DNA of 64,000 nucleotides, from the NCBI RefSeq assembly GCF_026625565.1, contig NZ_CP112998.1:4280501-4344500 (forward strand). Reading direction: 5' to 3'. This DNA comes from Dyadobacter pollutisoli (GTDB taxonomy: Bacteria; Bacteroidota; Bacteroidia; Cytophagales; Spirosomataceae). The notes below the pieces were generated by a model. That model saw only the letters and a list, made by a program, of their open reading frames with translations. It did not search any database and had not been told where the DNA came from. The position numbers were made by a program, and so were the translations under genes. This document shows, in pieces, positions 35,743 through 44,253 of this stretch (positions are counted from its first letter, which is position 1; each line of letters opens with the position of its first letter).

Positions 35743-37293
35743 TTGTACGGATATGTTGCCCCCTCTTTCACTTATGCGTCACCCCATATCTCTCCCGAGG
35801 AGTTATACGGTACGTTATTTAAGGATGTGCAGAACAGCCACATATTTGTCGATTCCAAAACATTCGCGGACGCCATACCCCTGGAAGACCCGGTTCTGAT
35901 CATTGAGAGATATCATCAGGAAAAAGATAATCCTGATTTTGATCTCGCATTGTTTGTTCAGCAATATTTCAGGATGCCAGTACATATAGCATCTGGTTTC
36001 AGGCCTGACACCAACGTTTCTACTTCCGAACACATTGGAACGTTGTGGTCATTACTGACACGCTACCCCGAAAACCAGGAACGTGGTGGCTCGCTGATAC
36101 CACTTCCCTTTTCCTATGTAGTACCGGGCGGGCGTTTCAGGGAGATTTATTACTGGGACAGCTATTTCACGATGCTGGGGTTAAAAGAGTCAGGCCGGGT
36201 GGATTTGATCGAAAACATGATCAATAACTTCGCTTATCTGATAGACAGTTTTGGTTACGTACCGACAGCGAACCGTACTTACTATCTGAGTCGCTCCCAG
36301 CCGCCTTTCTTTTCACTCATGGTGAGGCTATACAGTGAAATGGAAGGTAAAAAAGTGCTGACCCGGTTTCTTCCGCAAATGCAGAAAGAATATGATTATT
36401 GGATGGATGATGGCGGTCACGCCGCTGAACCATTTTGCGCACACCGGCGACTGGTACATTTGCCTGACGGCGTACGGCTGAACCGCTACTGGGACGACCG
36501 CTGCACGCCACGACCTGAGTCATACCGGGAGGATATTGAACTTGCCGACGAAGCTTTCGAAAAATATGAAGTTGCGCCGGACGCCTTATTCCGGCATATC
36601 CGGGCTGCCGCAGAGTCGGGTTGGGATTTTAGCAGCCGCTGGTTTGCCGAAGAGTCTGATTTTGCGTCGATCCATACGACTGATATTATCCCCATTGACC
36701 TGAATTGTCTGATGTACCATCTTGAACAAACATTAGCGGAAGCCTATCTGCTCAAAGAAAATCAAGTATGTGCGGACCTCTACAATGAGAAAGCAAATGC
36801 AAGGTGTGAGGCGATACAGACTTATTTTTGGGACGAGTCAAAAAACTATTATATGGATTATGACTTTGAAAAGCGGGATTTTACCAAAGCCGTTACACTG
36901 GCAGGCGCTTTTCCGCTTTTTTTCAAACTAGCCCCGAAATTACATTCACACTATGTCCGGCGGTATCTCCGTTTAAATTTTATGAAATCAGGAGGATTGC
37001 TGACAACCACCGTCCGGACAGGGCAACAATGGGACTCGCCCAATGGCTGGGCGCCTTTGCAATGGATCGTATACAAAGGGTTGAGAAATTATAATTTCCA
37101 CCTTACCGCTAATCAATTATCCGCTGAATGGCTGGCATTAGTAGATAAGGAATTCAAACATTCCGGCAAAATGCTTGAAAAATATAATGTTTCAGACACC
37201 AATCTGATAGCCGGAGGTGGAGAGTATGAAATCCAAGAAGGCTTCGGATGGACAAATGGTGTGTACCTTCGCATGAAAAACAAAAAGAGGTAA
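35743..37293 (+). CDS. Alpha,alpha-trehalase, GH37
   Basis: The 516-residue enzyme hydrolyses trehalose to two glucose. Both family signatures are present: PGGRFREIYYWDSYF (from residue 128) and QWDSPNGWAPLQW (from residue 428). The catalytic acids are the Asp in ESGWDFSSRW (about residue 306) and the Glu in QEGFGWTNGV near the end. No signal peptide is seen, so it resembles cytoplasmic TreF. The frame has no ATG before residue 79, while the conserved N-terminal part (LFKDVQ, then DSKTFAD) begins well before it. I therefore place the start at TTG 35743, an unusual choice. The upstream frame is closed by TAA at 35710. Confidence 0.85.
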   Translation: MYGYVAPSFTYASPHISPEELYGTLFKDVQNSHIFVDSKTFADAIPLEDPVLIIERYHQEKDNPDFDLALFVQQYFRMPVHIASGFRPDTNVSTSEHIGTLWSLLTRYPENQERGGSLIPLPFSYVVPGGRFREIYYWDSYFTMLGLKESGRVDLIENMINNFAYLIDSFGYVPTANRTYYLSRSQPPFFSLMVRLYSEMEGKKVLTRFLPQMQKEYDYWMDDGGHAAEPFCAHRRLVHLPDGVRLNRYWDDRCTPRPESYREDIELADEAFEKYEVAPDALFRHIRAAAESGWDFSSRWFAEESDFASIHTTDIIPIDLNCLMYHLEQTLAEAYLLKENQVCADLYNEKANARCEAIQTYFWDESKNYYMDYDFEKRDFTKAVTLAGAFPLFFKLAPKLHSHYVRRYLRLNFMKSGGLLTTTVRTGQQWDSPNGWAPLQWIVYKGLRNYNFHLTANQLSAEWLALVDKEFKHSGKMLEKYNVSDTNLIAGGGEYEIQEGFGWTNGVYLRMKNKKR

Positions 37294-37422
37294 TTTCCCG
37301 AAAAATAATCGCCATAATTTTTAGATCATTCCAATAAATTATATTAAAAATTTCCACAGGCAACTTCTTTTAATAGAGAATATTTTTAATACCTTGGTGT
37401 AACCAACCCCATTAGATCCTAC

Positions 37423-38211
37423 ATGAAACTATCGATATATCAAATTGACGCTTTTACTGATAAACTGTTTGGCGGAAACCCTGCGGCAATCGTTCCTTTG
37501 GCCGAATGGTTACCGGATGAAACGATGCTGAATATTGCTGCTGAGAATAACCTGGCAGAGACTGCATTTTACGTTCCAACAGAATCCGGCTTTCATATAC
37601 GCTGGTTTACCCCTACGGTTGAAGTAGATCTTTGCGGGCATGCGACCCTGGCCGCAGCTTATGTGATCTTCAATATCGAAAAATATGAAGGGCAGACGAT
37701 CCTTTTTGAATCAAGGAGCGGCGAACTCATTGTCGACTGCAAGGAGGACTGGCTGACATTGAACTTCCCTGTTGACCTTTACCACATTGCAGTACCACCG
37801 CCGGCACTCATGGAAAGCCTCACAGGCACCGATCTCTTGGAGGTTTATAAAGGTAAAACAGATTATTTGGTTGTTCTCGAATCAGAAACTGCGGTCCGTG
37901 ACCTGGAATTTGACATTATCGTATTGAGTACCATTCCCGCCCGCGGAATTATCGTTACGGCAGCAGGAGACGATGTTGACTTCGTATCCCGCTTTTTTGC
38001 GCCACAGTCAGGCATTGACGAAGATCCGGTAACAGGCTCTGCCCACACTACCCTGATCCCTTACTGGGCTGAGAAGCTCGACAAAACAAAATTAACTGCC
38101 AAGCAACTCTCCAGAAGAGGTGGGTACCTTAAATGTGAGCTCAGCGGCGACCGTGTTTTCATCGGTGGCCAGGCCAAATTGTACCTGAAAGGAGAAATAC
38201 TGATCGACTGA
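37423..38211 (+). CDS. PhzF family isomerase
   Basis: The 262-residue protein is a PhzF-like enzyme of the diaminopimelate-epimerase fold. It starts IYQIDAFTDKLFGGNPAAIVPL, has the catalytic Glu in NNLAETAFYV (about residue 46), HATLAAAYV near residue 76 and the C-terminal GIDEDPVTGSAHTTLIPYW near residue 203. PhzF of pseudomonads isomerises a phenazine precursor. Here no phenazine genes are nearby, so the substrate is unknown. It is convergent with the EamA gene, ending 15 bases from its stop. Confidence 0.85.
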   Translation: MKLSIYQIDAFTDKLFGGNPAAIVPLAEWLPDETMLNIAAENNLAETAFYVPTESGFHIRWFTPTVEVDLCGHATLAAAYVIFNIEKYEGQTILFESRSGELIVDCKEDWLTLNFPVDLYHIAVPPPALMESLTGTDLLEVYKGKTDYLVVLESETAVRDLEFDIIVLSTIPARGIIVTAAGDDVDFVSRFFAPQSGIDEDPVTGSAHTTLIPYWAEKLDKTKLTAKQLSRRGGYLKCELSGDRVFIGGQAKLYLKGEILID

Positions 38212-38226
38212 TCCTTAAGAAACCTG

Positions 38227-39108
38227 TTATGATTTTACACTAGCAAGCCTCGTTCGCTGGCCTGCGTACAAACCTGCTATAACCAGCACGGTCCCTGCTA
38301 CGGTATAAACTGTGACAGGCTCCGACATGAGCCACCACGCAAAGAAAAACCCGAAAAGCGGGCATAAAAAGAGCCACAATGAAGCCCGAACGGTGTCAAT
38401 CCTGAGTAGATAAAACCAGCATATCAACCCTGCGATGGACACGGCGAGAATCAGCCAAAGCACTGATCCCCAGAACACGCCATCCCAGCGGGTCGTCGAA
38501 AAATCGCTGAACATGATCGTAACAGGTAGTAAAAATACCCCCCCGAGAAACACCTGCCAACCATTAATTAGCAGGTTGGGAAGTCGCCACGAAACGGTGG
38601 CATAGTAGACACTGGCAGCTGAAACAGCTACCATGCTGATTAACAAAAGAGAAATACCGCCAAATGTTGTAACACTGTCTGCAAGCAACGGATAAGTAGC
38701 CAGGCCAACTCCCGTCATCCCAAGCACTATTCCCAGCCATTCCTCCGATTTTGGCCGCCTTTTCAGCCACCACGATGAAAGCAGCACGATGATCAGCGGA
38801 TTGGTGGAAACCGCCAGGCTTCCAATACCCGCGGCAGTATATTTCATGGCGCACACGTAGAGGCCCAAATAAAGCGTTGTATTAAGAAAACCAAAAAGAG
38901 CAAGCTGTCTCCATTCTTTTTGATTGGGTAACCGATAAGCCTCCCCCTTGCCAAACAGGTAAGAAAAAGACAGCAACAGTATACCCGCAATAAAGAATCG
39001 AACGTTTGCCAGTATTAAAGGAGCAGCTGATTGAACACCAAACTTGGTTGCTACCGAAGCAGAAGACCAAAGAATGGAAAAGAGAATACCAATGCCGATA
39101 TTTTTCAC
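38227..39108 (-). CDS. EamA/DMT family transporter
   Basis: The 293-residue protein has ten predicted membrane helices arranged as two EamA repeats, with the usual WSSASVATKFGVQSAAPL near the start and a second repeat beginning near LLISMVAVSAASVYYATVSWRL. Family members export metabolites or amino acids by drug/metabolite antiport. No substrate can be inferred. The C-terminus ends in a short cytoplasmic Arg/Lys tail. It is divergent from the OmpA-like gene, with 73 bases between start codons. Confidence 0.85.
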   Translation of the reverse strand: MKNIGIGILFSILWSSASVATKFGVQSAAPLILANVRFFIAGILLLSFSYLFGKGEAYRLPNQKEWRQLALFGFLNTTLYLGLYVCAMKYTAAGIGSLAVSTNPLIIVLLSSWWLKRRPKSEEWLGIVLGMTGVGLATYPLLADSVTTFGGISLLLISMVAVSAASVYYATVSWRLPNLLINGWQVFLGGVFLLPVTIMFSDFSTTRWDGVFWGSVLWLILAVSIAGLICWFYLLRIDTVRASLWLFLCPLFGFFFAWWLMSEPVTVYTVAGTVLVIAGLYAGQRTRLASVKS

Positions 39109-39170
39109 ATTTCAAAAGAATTATGGTTCAAAAATACGCGATGCATTTCGGCTTCCGCCTCCACTTTTCA

Positions 39171-39178
39171 TATTTTTG
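39171..39178 (+). promoter_or_regulatory. -7 promoter box abutting the OmpA-like gene start
   Basis: TATTTTTG matches TAnnTTTG. It ends only 3 bases before the ATG at 39182, so the mRNA would start at or near the ATG and lack a leader. Confidence 0.45.
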
Positions 39179-39181
39179 GGC

Positions 39182-40576
39182 ATGATTTGTAAAAAAAGTA
39201 CAACATGGCTTCTCGCGGTTCTTCTATTTGCTTTGCATATTCCTTCCTTTTCCCAAAGCAGTCAATGGACATATGATTTCAACAACGGCCTGACCCCGAT
39301 AGAGAGCGGCGGCCCGTCTCTGAAGCAACTCGGCGAGCCTGGCCAGTACATTAAAGAAAAAATCCCTGGTAGCGAAGATCTTAGCAGAAGCATTTACGTG
39401 TTCCAAAAGAACAGCGGTCTCCAATTCAATAACACAGAGGCCAAGGGTTTTCTCAATAAATCTTTTACCATTGAAATTTACTTCAAACTCGATGAGCTGG
39501 ACAGCTGGAAACGGGTTTTGGATTTCAAAAATCGTAAAAGCGACTATGGAAGCTACATTTATGATGGAAAACTCAATTTTTACGACTACGCCATAGGTGA
39601 AAAGGCACCGGTAAAAGCCAACCAGTACGTACACTACGTCTACTCCCGTGACTTCGACACCAAGGTTATTAAAATGTACATCAATGGATTATCCAAGGTA
39701 GAATTCAAAGATCCGGGGACCGAAGGCATGCTCGACAATGACCAGGTACTGAATTTCTTCCAGGACGACCTGATCGCCAATCATGAATCGAGTGCTGGCT
39801 CCATCGCCCTGATCAGGGTGTATGATCGCGTCATGACGCCAGTATTTATCCGCAGAAGTTACCAAACCATTAGTAAGGCATTCAAAGAACCGGTTGCCAA
39901 AGCTGAAAAGGCGCCGGAAAAAGAGGTTACTGAACCAGAAAAGCCTGTAAAAAGAAAGAGCAATATGGCGACGGTAACCGGCAGGGTTTACGACGGCCGG
40001 AACCTGAAACCAGTGAATGATGCGGAAGTAATGGTCCGGAAATCCAATAACGATTCCCTGGTCGCCCAAACGAAAACCATTGACGGTATTTACAATTTCG
40101 AACTGACACCATACGAATCTTACAGGATTTCTGCACAGGCCAACGGCTTTCAGTCCAAAAGCGTTTCAATAAGAACAACCAATCGTTTTGAAGAAGTAAA
40201 ATCCCTCATTAGCTTGTCTCCCGAAAGCCATACAACTCCATTATCGACGTTGTATTTCACACAAAGCAATGAAGTTCTTGAAGATGCTGCATTGTCAGGC
40301 CTGGACTCAATTGTCGCCTATTTCCAGAAACGGGAAGACCTTAAAATCATCTTGAAAGGGCACACGGACAATACCGGTGATTTTGAGAAAAATCTCGATT
40401 TATCCAGAAAACGTGTGGAAACTGTAAAGACTTATCTAACGGGCAAAGGAATTCCTGAAAACAGGATTGAAGGTGCAGGATATGGTCCAGCGCAGCCTAG
40501 CAGAATGAACCAGACAGAGGCCCTCAAAAAATCAAACAGAAGGGTTGATGTGTGGGCGGAGCCTATAAAAAGATAA
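39182..40576 (+). CDS. OmpA-family outer-membrane protein with LamG-like and CarboxypepD_reg-like domains
   Basis: The protein is 464 residues from ATG 39182, chosen because it gives a clean signal peptide (MICKKSTTWLLAVLLFALH ending in SFSQ). The open frame extends 138 bases further without a sensible N-terminus. Domains in order are a concanavalin/LamG-like region (about 30-200), a Lys/Glu/Pro-rich linker (about 220-260), a carboxypeptidase-regulatory-like sandwich (about 262-335, with TVTGRVYDGRNLKPV) and a C-terminal OmpA peptidoglycan-binding domain (LKIILKGHTDNTGDFEKN, then SRKRVETVKTYL and NRRVDVWAEP). It would tie the outer membrane to peptidoglycan. Confidence 0.85.
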   Translation: MICKKSTTWLLAVLLFALHIPSFSQSSQWTYDFNNGLTPIESGGPSLKQLGEPGQYIKEKIPGSEDLSRSIYVFQKNSGLQFNNTEAKGFLNKSFTIEIYFKLDELDSWKRVLDFKNRKSDYGSYIYDGKLNFYDYAIGEKAPVKANQYVHYVYSRDFDTKVIKMYINGLSKVEFKDPGTEGMLDNDQVLNFFQDDLIANHESSAGSIALIRVYDRVMTPVFIRRSYQTISKAFKEPVAKAEKAPEKEVTEPEKPVKRKSNMATVTGRVYDGRNLKPVNDAEVMVRKSNNDSLVAQTKTIDGIYNFELTPYESYRISAQANGFQSKSVSIRTTNRFEEVKSLISLSPESHTTPLSTLYFTQSNEVLEDAALSGLDSIVAYFQKREDLKIILKGHTDNTGDFEKNLDLSRKRVETVKTYLTGKGIPENRIEGAGYGPAQPSRMNQTEALKKSNRRVDVWAEPIKR

Positions 40577-40601
40577 AGCCATCTCATGGAGACGGCTTTA
40601 T
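40573..40601. terminator. Hairpin terminator between convergent genes
   Basis: ATAAAGCC pairs with GGCTTTAT and TCTC with GAGA around a 3-base loop. The stem includes the stop codon of the OmpA-like gene. It lies between that gene and the convergent small secreted protein. Confidence 0.65.
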
Positions 40602-40653
40602 GCTGACTATTCCTAAACCCTTAACCTTTTCTTTTCTTTAATATCTTTATAAC

Positions 40654-41127
40654 TTAAAAGTTAACAAATGAATTCGGCACTTTCACCGTATTTATCTCAT
40701 TTTGATCAACTGAAAGCGTATTTAAATCAAAATTTCTTACAAAACGAACAACTCGGGCAGTTTCAAGGAGGTTACTTTTCCATTCAAGCGCCTCCGGGCT
40801 GTTAATCGTTTCCAGTTTACTTCCTAGTTCCGTAACTGCTGCATTGAATTTATTGATATCCTCTGCACTTGCGACGCGAACCTTAGATGGTGTCTGATTA
40901 TATAAAGTAACAATATTATTAATAATACTCCAATTTTCCTGCTTAACAAAATCAGGAAATACCTGACCTATATACGAAGTAAATTCAATTTCGGATTCGT
41001 TGGAAATTACTGCAATATTATCTTTCTGTTCATCTCCCGAGCCTTTCGCCATAGTTGCCTGAGGCAGAGCGAGAACTAGAATTCCATATATAAATGCAAA
41101 TATAAAACTATTTCCGTTTGTTTTCAT
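40654..41127 (-). CDS. Hypothetical secreted protein
   Basis: The protein is 157 residues from ATG 41127 (MKTNGNSFIFAFIYG). The open frame begins four codons earlier at a TTG. It has a signal peptide of about 28 residues ending in MAKG or nearby. The mature part is short, charged, without cysteines, and predicted mostly helical (NENWSIINNIVTLYN-like segment, then EDINKFNAAVTELGSKLETI). I do not recognise a family. The intergenic region upstream (41128-41368) is AT-rich and holds nothing I can name. Confidence 0.6.
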   Translation of the reverse strand: MKTNGNSFIFAFIYGILVLALPQATMAKGSGDEQKDNIAVISNESEIEFTSYIGQVFPDFVKQENWSIINNIVTLYNQTPSKVRVASAEDINKFNAAVTELGSKLETINSPEALEWKSNLLETARVVRFVRNFDLNTLSVDQNEINTVKVPNSFVNF

Positions 41128-41368
41128 GGTTTTATTCAATTTTTATTTCCGCTAGCGGTGATACAAATGTCCGCATTAGTTTTGAAATTACAAATTGTTT
41201 AAAAAACCATAGACAAAATTTTATTTGGAATAAAATAACAAAATGAGCCTATTATTTATTACTTTATATTAATACTTGTAAAATAGCCTCCCTAATATTC
41301 CGACTTCTGCTATAAACTCCAAACAAAACATCATCTTGAAATATTTATATTTTCTTTAAAAAGTACAA

Positions 41369-41929
41369 TCATTGGTTATAATTATTCATTGTCGATTGTA
41401 TCCCCAAAGTACAAAACGAAAGTACCATATCCCCGGCCTTGTCCAAAAATATCGGCAGTTCCGCCATTTCATCATTGGAAAATGCTTTTAGAACATAATC
41501 TACTTGCCTGCCGCGGGGAAAATTATTCCCTATTCCAAAGCGTAATCTGGGATAATCGGACGTAGCCAGAAGTTCTTCAATATTTTTGAGACCGTTATGT
41601 CCGCCGTGACTTCCTTTCGGCTTGATTCTCAGCGTTCCATATGGTAATTGCAGCTCGTCCACGACCACCAATGTATTCTCCGTCGTAACTTTATATTGAT
41701 CCATGTAATACTTGATGGCTTTCCCGCTCAGGTTCATGAATGTCGTCGGTTTGATAAAATAAATTTGTCGTCCCTTATACTTCCACTCGGCTACAAATGC
41801 GAGCTTTTCAAAGGAAAATTTAAAGTCGTGCTCTGCCGCTAGCCTGTCGAGGACCATAAATCCGACGTTATGCCTGGTAAATGCGTATTCCGGACCAATA
41901 TTTCCCAATCCGGCAATCAGATATTTCAT
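41369..41929 (-). CDS. pth: Peptidyl-tRNA hydrolase
   Basis: The 186-residue enzyme releases tRNA from stalled peptidyl-tRNA. The start is the ATG at 41929, giving MKYLIAGLGNIG; 11 extra upstream residues in the frame are not conserved. Asn10 and the catalytic His20 (FTRHNVGFMVLD) are present, as are the FMNLSGKAIKYY segment near residue 67, the VVDELQLPYG loop near residue 91 and GSHGGHNGLKNIEE near residue 107. The length is normal. It is divergent from pyrR. Confidence 0.95.
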   Translation of the reverse strand: MKYLIAGLGNIGPEYAFTRHNVGFMVLDRLAAEHDFKFSFEKLAFVAEWKYKGRQIYFIKPTTFMNLSGKAIKYYMDQYKVTTENTLVVVDELQLPYGTLRIKPKGSHGGHNGLKNIEELLATSDYPRLRFGIGNNFPRGRQVDYVLKAFSNDEMAELPIFLDKAGDMVLSFCTLGIQSTMNNYNQ

Positions 41930-41992
41930 TTGGTAAAAGTTTTTGATTTCATCTTTGAGCACTTAATTTAGGCTAAAATTCAGGGAAATTAC

Positions 41993-42535
41993 ATGATACC
42001 CCAAAAACGATTAATACTTAGCAGCCCGTTACTCGAAATCATGACCAGCCGGTTGTGCCAGCAACTCATTGAGAATCACCAGGACTTTTCCAACTCAGTG
42101 GTGATGGGCCTGCAGCCAAGAGGAATTTATTTTGCCGAACGCATTATCGCCGAGCTTCGCGAACGCACCGGCAAGGATATTCCCCTGGGTTACCTGGATG
42201 CTACTTTTTACAGGGACGATTTCAGAAGACGCGAATCCCCTCTTTTGCCCAATAAAACAAATGTTCCTTTTCTGATCGAAGGAAAGAAAGTGATACTTAT
42301 TGACGACGTGCTGGCGAGCGGCAGGATGGTACGCGCCGCGCTGGATGCCATGACTGCATTCGGAAGGCCTAAGGCCGTTGAATTAATGGTTCTCATCGAC
42401 CGCCGGTACAACCGCGAGCTACCGATAGATCCCAATTATGTGGGAATGAATGTAAGCACTGTCGAAAGCCAGCGCGTGCAGGTAGAATGGAAGGAACAGG
42501 GATTCGACGCCGACCATATCTGGATGGTCGACTAA
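41993..42535 (+). CDS. pyrR: PyrR-like phosphoribosyltransferase
   Basis: The 180-residue protein matches PyrR: start RLILSSPLLEIMTSRLCQQL, VVMGLQPRGIYFAERI near residue 36, YLDATFYRDDF near residue 68, the PRPP loop IDDVLASGRMVRA near residues 102-114, and ending VEWKEQGFDADHIWMVD. PyrR regulates pyrimidine genes in Bacillus by binding leader RNA and has some uracil phosphoribosyltransferase activity. Here it is separate from pyrB (20.6 kb), whose leader shows no recognisable PyrR-binding attenuator, so the regulatory role is uncertain. Confidence 0.85.
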   Translation: MIPQKRLILSSPLLEIMTSRLCQQLIENHQDFSNSVVMGLQPRGIYFAERIIAELRERTGKDIPLGYLDATFYRDDFRRRESPLLPNKTNVPFLIEGKKVILIDDVLASGRMVRAALDAMTAFGRPKAVELMVLIDRRYNRELPIDPNYVGMNVSTVESQRVQVEWKEQGFDADHIWMVD

Positions 42536-42537
42536 TG

Positions 42538-44091
42538 TTACCGGGGACGTGATGCCTCCTCTTTGGTATCGACCTTGCCAATGTCCTCAGTTTTGTAAGT
42601 CAGCTTGTTGATATAAAAAACTTCCCGTCCCTGGACAATGGAGGAACTACCGATGCGCTGCATGCCATATGCAAGAAAATACTGGCCGTACCAGGGAGAA
42701 AGATAGCCATCTTCATTATTAAGCACCTTATCCTTTTCGGATTTGGCATTGATCTTAAACTTTTCGCTTTCTACTACTACTTTGTCCCTGCTGATCACTT
42801 CCGTGTGAATCTCCCCTTCCTGTGGGTAAGCAAGTACGAAATAATCGTCCACGGGCGTTATCTGCACCATTTCCTGCAAGTCGAAGCTGGTCAGATCTTT
42901 GATGGTAATGCAATTGTCCCAGATAAATTTGCCGCTACGATCGAACCCGCAAACGATAGCGTGCGTGTAGCGATAACCTTCCAGCGACCTGGACACATAC
43001 GGCCGCGACATTCCTCCGGCGATGATCGGGCTGGATGACCTTTGATTAGGATAATAAACCTCGGCAACCAGCACGATCTCTTTTTCGGTCTGGATCAGCT
43101 CATGTACCAGCAAGCGATATCTAAAGCGATTTTCCTTACCCAGGCTTTTCCGCTTTCCGATCTTCTCAAGCATTCGCTCACGACGTTTCGGTTTCATATA
43201 ATTAAAAAAATTCTGTAACTCAGAAAACTCAATAAACTGCGGTTCCCGTGGCGTATCATGATCTATATGTGTTACATACAGCCCCTGCGAGTATTGCGTA
43301 CAGCCGACGGAATAGTTACCGATCAGGTACGAATCATCGGGATTAAGCGGAATGATCTGGCCGGAAATGAAACTGTTTCTTGGATCGCTTAATGAGGTCT
43401 TTTTCAGTAGTTTTCCGTCGTAGTTATAAGTTTTTATTTCAAAAACACAATTTTTCTTCCTATAGGCATAAGTGATCACATTAATGTATCCATCAATCTC
43501 ATTAATGTCAACATTATTCAGCTCTGTGTTTTTTTCAAATAATCCGGGTAAAACGCGGGTTGTGTGATCAAAAAATGAATGCACGATCACGACGGGGCGT
43601 GACCGGTAATAACCCGAAACCAACGCTTTACTGCCAATCACTTTAAACTGCTGCACATCCACACCCGACAACAAGCTACCCTTGAATGTATCGATAGAAC
43701 CATCACTGTAATTTAACTGAAGAAACAAAAAACGATCCGTATCGGGCTCCGCAAAAAGCCAGTAGCCGTTGGTCTCCCCCTTATAAGCCATTACGGGTAT
43801 GTACCGAAAATCCAGTTTATACCCAGTCCGCCATACCGCCTTCAATGTTGTATCGTACTTCACAAACTGCCACGTTTCGTTCCGGTTAGTCGAATACTCA
43901 TTACCTCTGATCACGGAAAGAATTCCCTGCTCTCCCAGGCTAAAAACCTCAAATTGCTCGGTAGCGGAAGAGCTTGTCGGAATTTCCAGCCGGTCGGATT
44001 GCTGCAACTGGGCCACAGCACTGAACAGGGGAATCAGGCTTAATGACACGGCCAAATAAATCCGGAGACAATGGAGAAAACGGATATTCAT
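42538..44091 (-). CDS. Hypothetical secreted protein of Bacteroidota
   Basis: The protein is 517 residues from ATG 44091 (MNIRFLHCLRIYLAVSLSL), with a signal peptide ending near SAVAQ. The mature part is rich in aromatic residues and alternating strands, repeating short units such as YWLFAEPDTDRFLF and YLIGNYSVGCTQYSQGLYV, which suggests a beta-propeller or similar all-beta fold. I recognise no catalytic motif or sorting signal. A longer start 11 codons upstream is possible but gives a charged, unlikely N-terminus. It is convergent with pyrR, 2 bases apart. Confidence 0.65.
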   Translation of the reverse strand: MNIRFLHCLRIYLAVSLSLIPLFSAVAQLQQSDRLEIPTSSSATEQFEVFSLGEQGILSVIRGNEYSTNRNETWQFVKYDTTLKAVWRTGYKLDFRYIPVMAYKGETNGYWLFAEPDTDRFLFLQLNYSDGSIDTFKGSLLSGVDVQQFKVIGSKALVSGYYRSRPVVIVHSFFDHTTRVLPGLFEKNTELNNVDINEIDGYINVITYAYRKKNCVFEIKTYNYDGKLLKKTSLSDPRNSFISGQIIPLNPDDSYLIGNYSVGCTQYSQGLYVTHIDHDTPREPQFIEFSELQNFFNYMKPKRRERMLEKIGKRKSLGKENRFRYRLLVHELIQTEKEIVLVAEVYYPNQRSSSPIIAGGMSRPYVSRSLEGYRYTHAIVCGFDRSGKFIWDNCITIKDLTSFDLQEMVQITPVDDYFVLAYPQEGEIHTEVISRDKVVVESEKFKINAKSEKDKVLNNEDGYLSPWYGQYFLAYGMQRIGSSSIVQGREVFYINKLTYKTEDIGKVDTKEEASRPR

Positions 44092-44133
44092 AACTTCTTC
44101 CTTCAGGGGTGTAACTCTCTTCAATATTTACCC

Positions 44134-44141
44134 TAATTTTG
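44134..44141 (+). promoter_or_regulatory. -7 promoter box for argS
   Basis: TAATTTTG matches TAnnTTTG, about 112 bases upstream of the argS ATG. The leader in between is AT-rich and I see no clear structure in it. Confidence 0.45.
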
Positions 44142-44253
44142 CATCAAAAAGGATAACATTACTATTAATATTAGAAATAATTTCACTTAAATAAAAACTT
44201 GCGGAGATGTATCTTGATTTTTGAGAATACGCTTCCTGTTTACCCCAATTTTC

